Of a stretch of DNA of 64,000 bases, positions 28,693 to 36,978 are shown in pieces (the first letter of the stretch is position 1; every line of letters starts with the position of its first letter). The stretch is taken from positions 124,001 through 188,000 of the forward strand of contig QZED01000001.1 of the NCBI GenBank assembly GCA_009917405.1, read 5' to 3'. The position numbers and the translations under genes are program-made. The stretch is from a bacterium c-19 (GTDB taxonomy: Bacteria; Bacillota_I; Bacilli_A; Erysipelotrichales; Erysipelotrichaceae). Below the pieces are notes generated by a model. The model was not told where the DNA came from, did no database searches, and saw only the letters and a list, made by a program, of their open reading frames with translations.

Positions 28693-29586
28693 ATGAGTTA
28701 TAGAGTAATCTATATAGAGAAATGCGAATATCTGCGGTTATACTTAGATAATTTAAAGGTCGAAGTAAAGAACGATTCACTTTTATTTCCGATTTCAGAT
28801 ATTCAAATTCTAGTGATTGATAATTATCAGTCTACCATGAGTGTACCATTAATAAATAAATTAACAGAATATAATGTATGTACAATTATATGCGGTGTAG
28901 ATCATCTACCGAAAAGTTATATATTACCGATGAACGGACATTTTTCCAGCAGCGGCAATATCTTAAAACAAATAAATTGGGATGAAAACAGAAAACAAAC
29001 CTTGCATTCTATGATTATTAAATACAAAATATTAAATCAAATTGAAATCCTGAAAATGAATAACAAAAGCTTTGATGTAATTAAAAAGCTTTATGAATTT
29101 GCGGATAGTATTGTAATTGGTGATAAAACAAACAGGGAAGGTTTAGCGGCTAAAATGTATTTCAGAGCTTTATTCGGGAATGATTTCATTCGTTTTGATG
29201 ATGATGTCATAAATGCCGGCTTAAATTACGGATATGCAATCTTTAGATCGTTGATAGCATCTATTATAGTTGCGAAAGGATATTTAGCGAACATAGGTAT
29301 ATTCCATAAAGGCAAACAAAATATGTTTAATTTAAGTGATGATATAATCGAAGTATTTCGTCCGATCGTTGATGATTTTGTATATAAGGAAATGAGCGAA
29401 GATATTCTTTTTAAGCAATCTCACCGTGAATCATTGATTCAATTAGCGAATAAAAAAATTGAGATTGATGAGCGCAAACAAACTGTAGCTAATGCAATAC
29501 ATTTATATTTGGACTCCGTTTTTAACTATTTGGATGGTAAAAATGATACCATTTTATATCCGTTACCCGTCATTTATGATTTATGA
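28693..29586 (+). CDS. cas1: CRISPR integrase Cas1
   Basis: Cas1 catalyses spacer integration. The 297-residue protein matches type II Cas1: an N-terminal beta domain (SYRVIYIEKCEYLRLYL), then the helical catalytic domain with NREGLAAKMYFRALFG (metal-binding Glu), GIFHKGKQNMFNLSDDIIEVFRP (His and acidic residue). No ribosome site is visible: the tracrRNA T run directly precedes the start region. Translation may depend on read-through transcripts or weak initiation. Its 3' end overlaps cas2. Confidence 0.95.
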   Translation: MSYRVIYIEKCEYLRLYLDNLKVEVKNDSLLFPISDIQILVIDNYQSTMSVPLINKLTEYNVCTIICGVDHLPKSYILPMNGHFSSSGNILKQINWDENRKQTLHSMIIKYKILNQIEILKMNNKSFDVIKKLYEFADSIVIGDKTNREGLAAKMYFRALFGNDFIRFDDDVINAGLNYGYAIFRSLIASIIVAKGYLANIGIFHKGKQNMFNLSDDIIEVFRPIVDDFVYKEMSEDILFKQSHRESLIQLANKKIEIDERKQTVANAIHLYLDSVFNYLDGKNDTILYPLPVIYDL

Positions 29587-29899
29587 ATTTATGCGATTGA
29601 TATTATTTTTTGATTTACCGGTTGTTTCCAAAGCAGACAGAAAGCTTTATGCATCCTTTAGAAAGTATTTGATATCCAATGGCTATCTGATGATGCAGTA
29701 TTCTGTTTATTGTAAACTGTTTGCGAATCGGGAAGCTGCTGTTAAGCATATGAATATACTGCAACGTAATGTACCTAAAAAAGGGCAGATAAGAGTTCTT
29801 TTAGTGACTGAAAAACAATATGCAAAAATAGAAATTATTGTTGGCGGCAGATCGAATCAGGAAACAATCGTAAACAGTGATTCATTCATAAAGCTATGA
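29576..29899 (+). CDS. cas2: CRISPR-associated protein Cas2
   Basis: Cas2 is the structural partner of Cas1 in the integration complex. The 107-residue protein has MRLILFFDLPVVSKADRK with the conserved Asp, then YLMMQYSVYCKLFANR and RVLLVTEKQYAKIEI. I chose the ATG at 29576, which overlaps the end of cas1 and matches the N-terminal length of streptococcal Cas2; the ATG at 29591 is the alternative. The open frame extends upstream without family similarity. Confidence 0.94.
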   Translation: MIYEFMRLILFFDLPVVSKADRKLYASFRKYLISNGYLMMQYSVYCKLFANREAAVKHMNILQRNVPKKGQIRVLLVTEKQYAKIEIIVGGRSNQETIVNSDSFIKL

Positions 29900-30768
29900 A
29901 TTTGATTCATATTAAAAACGGATCGGTTAATAAAGAATTCCAAATAAATCAAGTAAAGTATCTGCTTTGTAAGAACAACGATGATTATCCTCTTTATTCT
30001 ACTATTAAACAGTTTGTCAGCAAGGAGCATAGTGAATATAGGGAAGAGAATGATGTAAAGGCGAAGATTTTGATCGATGATCATGAGTTAAGCTTAAAGA
30101 ATAATTTGTTTATTGAGATAACGGATACGTATTCTTTTCATGAAGACCAGAAATTGAATTCTAGATCTTTAATGTTGAAATACCTAGAAATAAAATTGCA
30201 GCTTACAGATTTCTTTGACACAATAAATACGATTGATATCTTATTTCATACTTTATCAGATGAATTCAATGAAAACTCAGCATTTAAAGTTATGTTTCAA
30301 ACAGTAGGGTATAAACAGTTAGTAAAATTATTGTGTCCATATTATGGCGAGGATTATCAAAAGGATGAATTTGATCTTTCGCTGACAGAATTATTGAGCT
30401 TTCAAATTCAATTAATTGAATACATTGCGAAACATAATACTAAATATGATAATATCTTTGTTTATGGGAGACTGCATAATCCAAAACAATGTATTGTTGA
30501 ACAATTAAATTCGTTAAAGGAATGTAAGACAATGATATTTACTGATTATTTCAATGGTGCTATGCAGTTGAATGATATATGCTTAATTGAAAGGGATTTG
30601 ATTGATTTAGCTAATAGGGAAGCTTTTTATCGTTTGTTTTCTATGCGTTCATTCCGTTTTTTCACAATAGAGGAGGTTCAAGATATGATTATGAAGTATC
30701 TAAATACATGTTACACTCACACAGATAACGATATTTATCAAGAATTAGAGCGATTTTCTAAAAAGTAA
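29896..30768 (+). CDS. csn2: Type II-A adaptation protein Csn2
   Basis: Csn2 forms ring tetramers that bind DNA ends during spacer acquisition. The 290-residue protein starts in an ATGA overlap with cas2 and is the last cas gene before the array, the normal csn2 position. Family-like parts are the N-terminal beta region, the helical middle (LMLKYLEIKLQLTDFFDTINTIDILF), and IFVYGRLHNPK...MIFTDYF near the C-terminal half. It is longer than the short Streptococcus form (about 220) and shorter than the long form (about 350). The assignment is by position plus weak similarity. Confidence 0.85.
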   Translation: MNLIHIKNGSVNKEFQINQVKYLLCKNNDDYPLYSTIKQFVSKEHSEYREENDVKAKILIDDHELSLKNNLFIEITDTYSFHEDQKLNSRSLMLKYLEIKLQLTDFFDTINTIDILFHTLSDEFNENSAFKVMFQTVGYKQLVKLLCPYYGEDYQKDEFDLSLTELLSFQIQLIEYIAKHNTKYDNIFVYGRLHNPKQCIVEQLNSLKECKTMIFTDYFNGAMQLNDICLIERDLIDLANREAFYRLFSMRSFRFFTIEEVQDMIMKYLNTCYTHTDNDIYQELERFSKK

Positions 30769-30816
30769 ATGATTGATATATCTTAATGTCAAAAGTTATG
30801 CTATAATACTTTTGAG
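30769..30816 (+). promoter_or_regulatory. CRISPR leader with pre-crRNA promoter
   Basis: Only 48 bp separate csn2 from the first repeat. The gap contains an extended -10 box (TGCTATAAT; TATAAT at 30802-30807), which puts the start of transcription near 30814. It ends in TTTTGAG directly at repeat 1, close to the ATTTGAG leader-anchor known for one class of type II-A loci. No good -35 box is seen. Confidence 0.7.
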
Positions 30817-31316
30817 GTTTTGCTACCATATGGATTTTTGCTAGAATGATACAAAATGATCTCTACCAACAAACAGGACCCGGTTTTGCTACCATATGGA
30901 TTTTTGCTAGAATGATACTCTTTCGTCTCTTTACCGGTATTCCTTGCAGTTTTGCTACCATATGGATTTTTGCTAGAATGATACTAATTCTGATTTTTTA
31001 CGTTTTCATACTCAGTTTTGCTACCATATGGATTTTTGCTAGAATGATACCGACAATTCAAGTGAAAAGAAACCCTCTTTGTTTTGCTACCATATGGATT
31101 TTTGCTAGAATGATACTGATAAATCTTACTTGCAATTTATATTGACTGTTTTGCTACCATATGGATTTTTGCTAGAATGATACAGAATCAGTACATAATA
31201 ACACATTAGCGTTAGTTTTGCTACCATATGGATTTTTGCTAGAATGATACGGGTCAAATTGATATCCCTGAGCCATCGACGTTTTGCTACCATATGGATT
31301 TTTTCTAAAATCTAAA
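30817..31316 (+). CRISPR. CRISPR array, 8 repeats and 7 spacers
   Basis: The 36-bp repeat begins GTTTTGCTACCATATGG and ends TTTGCTAGAATGATAC. Repeats start at 30817, 30883, 30949, 31015, 31081, 31148, 31215 and 31281. Spacers are 30 bp (numbers 1-4 and 7) or 31 bp (5 and 6). Repeats 1-7 are identical. Repeat 8 is intact for 23 bases and then diverges, so the leader end is at 30817 and transcription runs plus, like the cas genes. The repeat pairs with the tracrRNA anti-repeat. Confidence 0.98.
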
Positions 31317-31632
31317 ACAAGATAATGTAAAATGTAGGAAAGTTTTACAAAATAACCCGAATCTCTATTAAATTAAAAATACAGCTTATAAAATAAGTAT
31401 AAAGTGTGTTGAGGTTATATTTTAAGTTAGAATATAAATGAAGATAATGAAAATTCAACTGTTTTTTATGTTCTAAGTTTATTGTTAAATCTCATATTAA
31501 GCGCCGGTTATGTATAGTGAAGTGGAAAGCTATAAGCTACATGGAGTTTTATTTATATTACATAACATACATTATGCGAAGTAATACATTTAAGTCATTT
31601 CTCATGTGACTAATATGAAAGGATATGGAAAG
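31317..31632. other. AT-rich gap after the array, no gene seen
   Basis: I see no convincing ORF, RNA gene or second array here. The stretch is very AT-rich. A short GC-richer patch (about 31500-31520) has no recognisable structure. Confidence 0.6.
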
Positions 31633-31672
31633 ATATAAAAAGCAACGACATCTTTTCAGAATATCGTTGCTC
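31633..31672 (-). terminator. Rho-independent terminator of the YugP-like gene
   Basis: On the minus strand the arms AGCAACGATAT and ATGTCGTTGCT form a stem followed by a T-rich run. Confidence 0.85.
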
Positions 31673-31719
31673 ATTACATAATCAATTTTATCACTCATCT
31701 AACACTACTATATCATGTA

Positions 31720-32400
31720 TTAATCATCATTGCGTCTTGCAATAAGAACCATACGCAGAATCTGTGCTATCGTAGATAACAGTGCCGCAACATAAGTAAA
31801 GGCGGCTGCTCGAAGCATAGAACGGCAATCGTCAATTTCATCTTCATTCACGAAACTCCCCTGCTGTAGCTGTACAAGCGCACGGGAACTCGCATTAAAC
31901 TCTAATGGCAGTGTAACAAGCTGAAACAGCGCGATCACTACAAGCATGATAATTCCGATATATAATAGAACCGGTGTGATATAAAGGAAAAACAATCCAA
32001 GAAATAATGTCAGCCAACCAAGCTTACTGGCAATTTGTGCCGCTGGAAGCAGCTTATTTCTGATCGCAATAAATCCATATTGCTCCTTATGCTGAATCGC
32101 ATGTCCGACCTCATGAGCTGCTACCGCAAGGGAAGCAATCGAACGGTTATAATAGATATCCGGAGATAATCGAACCACATGCTTAGTCGGATCGTAATGA
32201 TCAGACAGGATTCCGCCTTGCGCTACTTCTACATTAACATCATATAAGCCGTTAGCATCCAAGATCTGACGTGCGACATCTGCCCCACTAATATTCTTTT
32301 CATTCTCTATACGCTTATATTTTTGATAAGCACGCTGCACCTGCCCTTGCGCCCAAAGAACACAAATTAGTGCCAATAAATACAAATAAGTAGATTCCAT
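31720..32400 (-). CDS. YugP-type membrane zinc metallopeptidase
   Basis: The 226-residue protein has an N-terminal membrane segment (TYLYLLALICVLWAQ), the zinc motif HEVGHAIQH, and two or three further hydrophobic segments (GWLTLFLGLFFLYITPVLLYIGIIMLV). This is the layout of the neutral zinc metallopeptidase family named after Bacillus YugP. The start at 32400 follows AGAGGTG; the frame is open further upstream but lacks a ribosome site. The substrate is unknown. Confidence 0.88.
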   Translation of the reverse strand: MESTYLYLLALICVLWAQGQVQRAYQKYKRIENEKNISGADVARQILDANGLYDVNVEVAQGGILSDHYDPTKHVVRLSPDIYYNRSIASLAVAAHEVGHAIQHKEQYGFIAIRNKLLPAAQIASKLGWLTLFLGLFFLYITPVLLYIGIIMLVVIALFQLVTLPLEFNASSRALVQLQQGSFVNEDEIDDCRSMLRAAAFTYVAALLSTIAQILRMVLIARRNDD

Positions 32401-32461
32401 TTCTACATCACCTCTTTTTGATATTGTCGTTATTATAACACAAAACGAATGAAAAACAACA

Positions 32462-32496
32462 GAAAAAAAAGACCGCATTTTCATCGAATGCGACCT
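32462..32496 (-). terminator. Rho-independent terminator of hup
   Basis: On the minus strand GGTCGCATT and AATGCGGTC pair with two G-U pairs, followed by T8. Confidence 0.88.
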
Positions 32497-32511
32497 TCCC
32501 TTTTATTCAGC

Positions 32512-32796
32512 TTATTTTACAGCTTCTTTTAATGCTTTCGCTGCCTTAAATGCAGGAACTTTAGAAGCAGGAATCTGAATTGTCTCTTTAGTAGCAGGGT
32601 TAATACCTTGACGTGCAGCACGTTCTTTTACTTCAAATTTTCCAAAGCCGCTGATATCAACCTTGTTACCTTTTGCCAATTCAGCAGTAACAGTTTCACA
32701 AACTGCCTCTACTGCCGCAGCAGCGTCTTTTTTTGTAACTTTCAATTTTTCTGCAACAATTTCAGACAATGCTTTTTTATTTAAAATTTCACTCAT
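32512..32796 (-). CDS. hup: DNA-binding protein HU
   Basis: The 94-residue histone-like protein has the HU pattern: N-terminal helices ([19 protein letters not shown]), [20 protein letters not shown], and the DNA-binding arm [30 protein letters not shown]. The start at 32796 follows GGAGGT. It lies just downstream of spoIVA, the same pair as Bacillus spoIVA-hbs. HU compacts DNA and supports replication and repair. Confidence 0.96.
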   Translation of the reverse strand: MSEILNKKALSEIVAEKLKVTKKDAAAAVEAVCETVTAELAKGNKVDISGFGKFEVKERAARQGINPATKETIQIPASKVPAFKAAKALKEAVK

Positions 32797-32891
32797 GTTC
32801 TTTACCTCCGACATGGTATATGATACCATTCAAATCAGTATATTTCAATACTTTTCGGCTTTAATAAGCGAAATTTTTTAAATTTATTGTA

Positions 32892-34370
32892 TTACAGAAC
32901 GATTGCGATTACATTTCCCTTTCCTTTATTTACCAATTTCGTTAAAATATCCTGTAAGCGAACTCTGGCAGCCTCAGGAATCATGGAAAGCTTCGCATTT
33001 AAACCGTCACGTATTAAATCACTTAGCTTGCGGCCGAAGATATCGGAATCCCAAATTGTTTCATCGTTACTGCCGTCTTCACGAAGCAGATAATTGATCA
33101 ATTCCTCGCTTTGTTCCTTGCTGCCGATAATCGGCTCAAAAGAACTTTCCACATCGACCTTAATCATATGAATACTCGGTGCTATTGCTTTCAACTTAAC
33201 TCCGTAGCGACTTCCCTGCTTTATGATTTCCGGCTTACTTAATTGAATATCAGATAATGTTGCACTCGCAAAACCATATCCGGTTTGTTTCACCATCTTT
33301 AAGGCACCTGATACGGCATCATATTCCTTCTTAGCTTGCGTAAAATCCTGCATCATGGAAATCAACTGTGCTTTATCCTTGATTTCAACACCGATAATTT
33401 CTTTTAAGATTTCATTGAATAACCCGGACGCAACCGTAATATCCACATTGACAATACCGCTTCCCGCATCGATTGTCGCAATATTGCTTGTTTCAATAAA
33501 CTCATTTTGATCCAGAGTATCTGTAATATTAGCGACTTCACGCAGCTTATCTACAGAGGACATGCTATCCTGAATCGTTTCATTAAAGCTTTTTTTCAGC
33601 CAGTGATCATCACTTAACACAGCGATCCATTGCGGCATGTTAATATTGATCTGTGATACTGGGAATTCATAGAGAGCTTCTCTTAAGATATTATGCACAT
33701 CATTCTCACTCATGGAATTCACACTCATTGCCAATACCGGCACCTCGTATTTTTCCTTAAGCTTTTCCACTACATTGCTGCAAGCTGCGCTGTTAATATC
33801 AGCGGTATTCACAACAACGATAAACGGCTTACCGATCTGTTTCAATTCATCGATTACCTCAGCCTCAGCTTCAATATAAGCTTCTCGAGATAAATCGGTG
33901 ATCGTACCGTCGGTAGTTACAACGATTCCAATGGTAGAATGGTCCTGAATGACTTTTTGGGTACCCATTTTCGCTGCATCATTGAAAGGCATCGCTTCCT
34001 CACTCCAAGGAGTGCGCACCATGCGAATTCCATCTTCATCCTTGTAGCCTTTTGCCTCGGGAATCACATAACCGACACAATCAACCAAACGCACGTTCAC
34101 TGTAAAACCATCATCAAATTCGATACATGCGGCATTGTTAGGCACAAATTTCGGTTCGGTTGTCATAATTGTCTTACCTACGCCTGCCTGAGGCAATTCA
34201 TCGATCATCCGAGCCTTTTCATACTCATCATTTACATATGGAACCACGGCTTTTTCCATAAAGCTTTTGATAAATGTGGACTTACCCACTCGAACAGGCC
34301 CTACAATCCCTAAGTAAATGTCACCGCCGCATCTCTGCGCTATATTTTTCAAAATCTCAGGTGTATTCAT
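32892..34370 (-). CDS. spoIVA: Stage IV sporulation protein A
   Basis: SpoIVA is an ATPase that polymerises on the forespore outer surface as the base of the spore coat. The 492-residue length is exactly that of the family. The N-terminal ATPase domain has Walker A GPVRVGKSTFIKSFME, then DELPQAGVGKTIMTTEPKFVPN and VRLVDCVGYVIPEAKGY. The C-terminal part ends LQDILTKLVNKGKGNVIAIVL, typical of the membrane-anchoring end. GGAGG precedes the ATG. It lies between a small unknown gene and hup. Confidence 0.97.
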   Translation of the reverse strand: MNTPEILKNIAQRCGGDIYLGIVGPVRVGKSTFIKSFMEKAVVPYVNDEYEKARMIDELPQAGVGKTIMTTEPKFVPNNAACIEFDDGFTVNVRLVDCVGYVIPEAKGYKDEDGIRMVRTPWSEEAMPFNDAAKMGTQKVIQDHSTIGIVVTTDGTITDLSREAYIEAEAEVIDELKQIGKPFIVVVNTADINSAACSNVVEKLKEKYEVPVLAMSVNSMSENDVHNILREALYEFPVSQININMPQWIAVLSDDHWLKKSFNETIQDSMSSVDKLREVANITDTLDQNEFIETSNIATIDAGSGIVNVDITVASGLFNEILKEIIGVEIKDKAQLISMMQDFTQAKKEYDAVSGALKMVKQTGYGFASATLSDIQLSKPEIIKQGSRYGVKLKAIAPSIHMIKVDVESSFEPIIGSKEQSEELINYLLREDGSNDETIWDSDIFGRKLSDLIRDGLNAKLSMIPEAARVRLQDILTKLVNKGKGNVIAIVL

Positions 34371-34413
34371 ATAAATCCTCCCTTATTCACTCTTAATCTA
34401 TGTGAGAGAATTT

Positions 34414-34668
34414 TTAATTATACCTGTTTTCCTCGTTTTTATCAGTTAATTGAGCTGTTTTTTGGTCCATCAGCTTCCATATACGGGCCAAGAGCTTTGA
34501 ATCATTATAAGAAAACTCATATAAGATTTCATACAAGTCCTCAAAGAAATCATTTTCGACAGATTCCTGAAGTGATAGAGTAGAAATGCATTCCAGACGA
34601 TCTTCCCACTGTGTGAACAAATGATCCAAAAGCATTAAAACTTCTTTACGTTCTTCGCAATTCATCAT
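34414..34668 (-). CDS. Hypothetical small acidic protein upstream of spoIVA
   Basis: I do not recognise this 84-residue protein. It is acidic, probably helical, with Leu/Glu/Asp-rich segments (LSLQESVENDFFEDLYEILYEF). Its ATG overlaps the stop of a 20-codon ORF in an ATGA, so translation is probably coupled. An internal ATG at 34635 is an alternative start. It is 43 bp upstream of spoIVA and may be co-transcribed with it. It may not be a real gene. Confidence 0.5.
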   Translation of the reverse strand: MMNCEERKEVLMLLDHLFTQWEDRLECISTLSLQESVENDFFEDLYEILYEFSYNDSKLLARIWKLMDQKTAQLTDKNEENRYN

Positions 34669-34727
34669 ATAAATAAATGCTCCATTAAATCTGATGAATG
34701 CTCTATTTCCATAGAAAAAATGCTCAT
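34665..34727 (-). CDS. Possible 20-residue leader peptide
   Basis: The ATG at 34727 follows GGAGGT by 5 bp, the best ribosome site in this gap. The reading frame encodes MSIFSMEIEHSSDLMEHLFI and ends in a TGA that overlaps the next ATG by 4 bp. It could be a leader peptide, a tiny protein, or the N-terminus of the next gene after a frameshift. Confidence 0.45.
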   Translation of the reverse strand: MSIFSMEIEHSSDLMEHLFI

Positions 34728-34894
34728 ATCGTACCTCCGTAATTCATTTTTCAATTACACGCTGTCATAGCATTCATTAATTACAGATTCGGATAAGAGC
34801 ATTTATCACAGTATATTGGTCTTAAAACAAGCCTTCCCTCAGCATCAATTTAATACCATAAACAAAAGCTTGGGTACAACTATTCTCAGATAAA

Positions 34895-35896
34895 CTATTT
34901 TTGTGAATTAACGGTAAAGCGATAAGAATCTTTACACATTTGTGTTAAGCTTTTTTCAGCCTTCCAATGTAATTCCCGCTCTGCCTTTTTGGTATCGGCG
35001 TAGCATTCGGGTATATCACCGGGACGACGCGGATCTATTTGATAAGGAACCTCAACCTGATTGATTTCAGCGTATGTATTCGCCATCTCTAATACGCTGT
35101 AGCCGCAACCGGTTCCGAGATTATAAATATCCAAAAGTTGACTGTCGTTAATCTTGCGCAAAGCCGCAATATGACCTTTTGCCAAATCAACCACATGAAT
35201 ATAATCACGAACACCGGTACCATCATGTGTCGGATAATCATTGCCGAAAACATGAAGACAAGGCAGTTCCTTATTGGCAACCTTACAGATATAAGGCATC
35301 AAATTATTCGGAATACCATTAGGATCCTCACCGATCAAGCCACTTTCATGAGCCCCGACCGGATTAAAGTAACGCAGAATCGCAATACTCCATGTCGAAT
35401 CGGAACGATAAAGATCCTGCAAAATCATTTCACCGAACAATTTTGTGGAACCGTAAGGATTTGTCGATGATAACGGAAAAGCCTCTGTGATCGGGACCGT
35501 TTCCGGTTCTCCGTATACAGTTGCACTGGAAGAGAAAACTAAATTTTTACAGTTATGTCGCTGCATTACTTCACATAAATTCAATAGACAATTCAAATTG
35601 TTCTGATAATACATCAAGGGCTTTTCAACACTCTCACCTACTGCTTTATATGCTGCAAAATCAATTGCCGCATGAATTTCATGTTCATTGAAAATACGTT
35701 CCAATAATTCAATATCACGAGCATCACCTTCATAAAAAAACGGACGCTTGTTTGTAATCTGTTCAATCTTATCCAAAACCTCTGCTTTAGAATTCACAAA
35801 GTTATCAATAATGACAACCTCATATCCTGCTTGAAACAATTCTACACATGTATGAGAACCGATATAACCGCATCCGCCGGTAACTAACACTTTCAT
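34895..35896 (-). CDS. galE: UDP-glucose 4-epimerase
   Basis: GalE interconverts UDP-glucose and UDP-galactose with bound NAD. The 333-residue short-chain dehydrogenase-like protein has the nucleotide motif VTGGCGYIGSHT, catalytic Ser in FSSSATVYG, YxxxK in NPYGSTKLFGE, and RYFNPVGAH. AAGGAGG precedes the ATG. It appears to be transcribed alone from its own promoter; no other Leloir-pathway gene is nearby. Confidence 0.96.
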   Translation of the reverse strand: MKVLVTGGCGYIGSHTCVELFQAGYEVVIIDNFVNSKAEVLDKIEQITNKRPFFYEGDARDIELLERIFNEHEIHAAIDFAAYKAVGESVEKPLMYYQNNLNCLLNLCEVMQRHNCKNLVFSSSATVYGEPETVPITEAFPLSSTNPYGSTKLFGEMILQDLYRSDSTWSIAILRYFNPVGAHESGLIGEDPNGIPNNLMPYICKVANKELPCLHVFGNDYPTHDGTGVRDYIHVVDLAKGHIAALRKINDSQLLDIYNLGTGCGYSVLEMANTYAEINQVEVPYQIDPRRPGDIPECYADTKKAERELHWKAEKSLTQMCKDSYRFTVNSQK

Positions 35897-35926
35897 GATA
35901 AGACCTCCTTTATCATTTCATTTTGT

Positions 35927-35955
35927 ATTATAACATCATGGTATATAAGATACAA
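35927..35955 (-). promoter_or_regulatory. Candidate sigma-A promoter of galE
   Basis: On the minus strand TTGTAT (35955-35950) and TATAAT (35932-35927) have a 17-bp spacer. The rest of the galE-purC gap up to 36161 shows nothing recognisable. Confidence 0.6.
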
Positions 35956-36161
35956 CTGTTTATCACACACGATTTATGAATCATTTCCTGCATTTGAATG
36001 AAACTGAATATGTAATGACAGGGTCATTTTTTATTATGGACCGTTTTGTATATTTTATAAGTGTTTCATCAGATTCTGTTTTATAAAATTCATTATGAAT
36101 TCGTTTTGATTGAGATTTTTCAATCCGTAAAGTCAATATGAATATTTCAACCGATGTTTGC

Positions 36162-36190
36162 TTAACATAACCATGAAACTATGGTATAAT
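36162..36190 (+). promoter_or_regulatory. Sigma-A promoter of purC-purB
   Basis: TTAACA at 36162-36167 and TATAAT at 36185-36190 (with an upstream TGG extension) are 17 bp apart. The 50-nt leader shows no terminator and no purine-riboswitch pattern. Confidence 0.78.
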
Positions 36191-36247
36191 TTATCAGGTC
36201 ATTAAATTCCTTACATACAGGATAAATATTCAAGGAGGACAACAGAA

Positions 36248-36952
36248 ATGGCAGTAAAAGAAATGATTTACGAAGGAAAAGCTAAGAAGGTATTCGCTAC
36301 CGATCAAGCAGATGAGGTGCTTGTATCTTATAAAGATGATGCGACAGCCTTTAACGGTGAGAAAAAAGGAACAATCGTCGGTAAAGGTGTTGTGAACAAT
36401 CGCATGAGCAACCATTTGATGCAGATGCTGGAAGAAAAAGGAATACCTACTCATTATATAAAGGAATTAAGTGAACGAGATACGATTGTGAAAAAAGTAG
36501 AAATCGTTCCGTTGGAAGTGATTATTCGCAATAAGGCATGCGGCAGCTTCTCAAAGCGTTATGGAGTAGCTGAGGGTACACAGTTAAAGCAGCCTACGAT
36601 CGAATTCTCATATAAGAATGATGATTTAGGCGATCCGCTGATCAATACCTATCATGCGTTAGCACTTGATTTGGCAACCGATGCGGAAATCGCTGAGATT
36701 GAGCGTTTGGCTTTTGCGGTAAACGATGCTTTAATTGCCTATTTTGAAACTATCGATATTGAATTAGTCGATTTTAAATTAGAGTTCGGTCGCTATCATA
36801 ATACGATCGTATTAGCGGATGAGATTTCACCGGATACTTGTCGTTTATGGGATATTCATACGCATGCGCGTTTGGACAAAGACCGCTTCCGCAGAGATAT
36901 GGGCGATGTGGAAGAAGCCTATTTAGAGGTTTATAAGCGTTTGGGTATTTAA
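36248..36952 (+). CDS. purC: SAICAR synthetase
   Basis: PurC joins CAIR and aspartate with ATP in de novo purine synthesis. The 234-residue protein has YEGKAKKVFATDQADEVLVSYKDDATAFNG at the start (read in two blocks), then IVPLEVIIRNKACGSFSKRYG, and DFKLEFGRYHNTIVLADEISPDTCRLWD with the metal and substrate residues. AAGGAGG precedes the ATG. purB follows after 26 bp, so the two aspartate-adding and fumarate-releasing steps are adjacent. Confidence 0.97.
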   Translation: MAVKEMIYEGKAKKVFATDQADEVLVSYKDDATAFNGEKKGTIVGKGVVNNRMSNHLMQMLEEKGIPTHYIKELSERDTIVKKVEIVPLEVIIRNKACGSFSKRYGVAEGTQLKQPTIEFSYKNDDLGDPLINTYHALALDLATDAEIAEIERLAFAVNDALIAYFETIDIELVDFKLEFGRYHNTIVLADEISPDTCRLWDIHTHARLDKDRFRRDMGDVEEAYLEVYKRLGI

Positions 36953-36978
36953 TCAAGTTAATAGAAAGGAAGCAGAAT

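Noticed and set aside
30846-31145. A 99-codon open frame across the CRISPR array
   Set aside because: It is made of translated repeats and spacers. The 66-67 bp periodicity explains it fully.
31317-31632. A second tracrRNA or anti-CRISPR gene after the array
   Set aside because: No further anti-repeat, promoter-terminator pair or plausible ORF is visible.
35956-36247. Possible purine riboswitch before purC
   Set aside because: I could not find the conserved three-way junction bases or a terminator in the leader.
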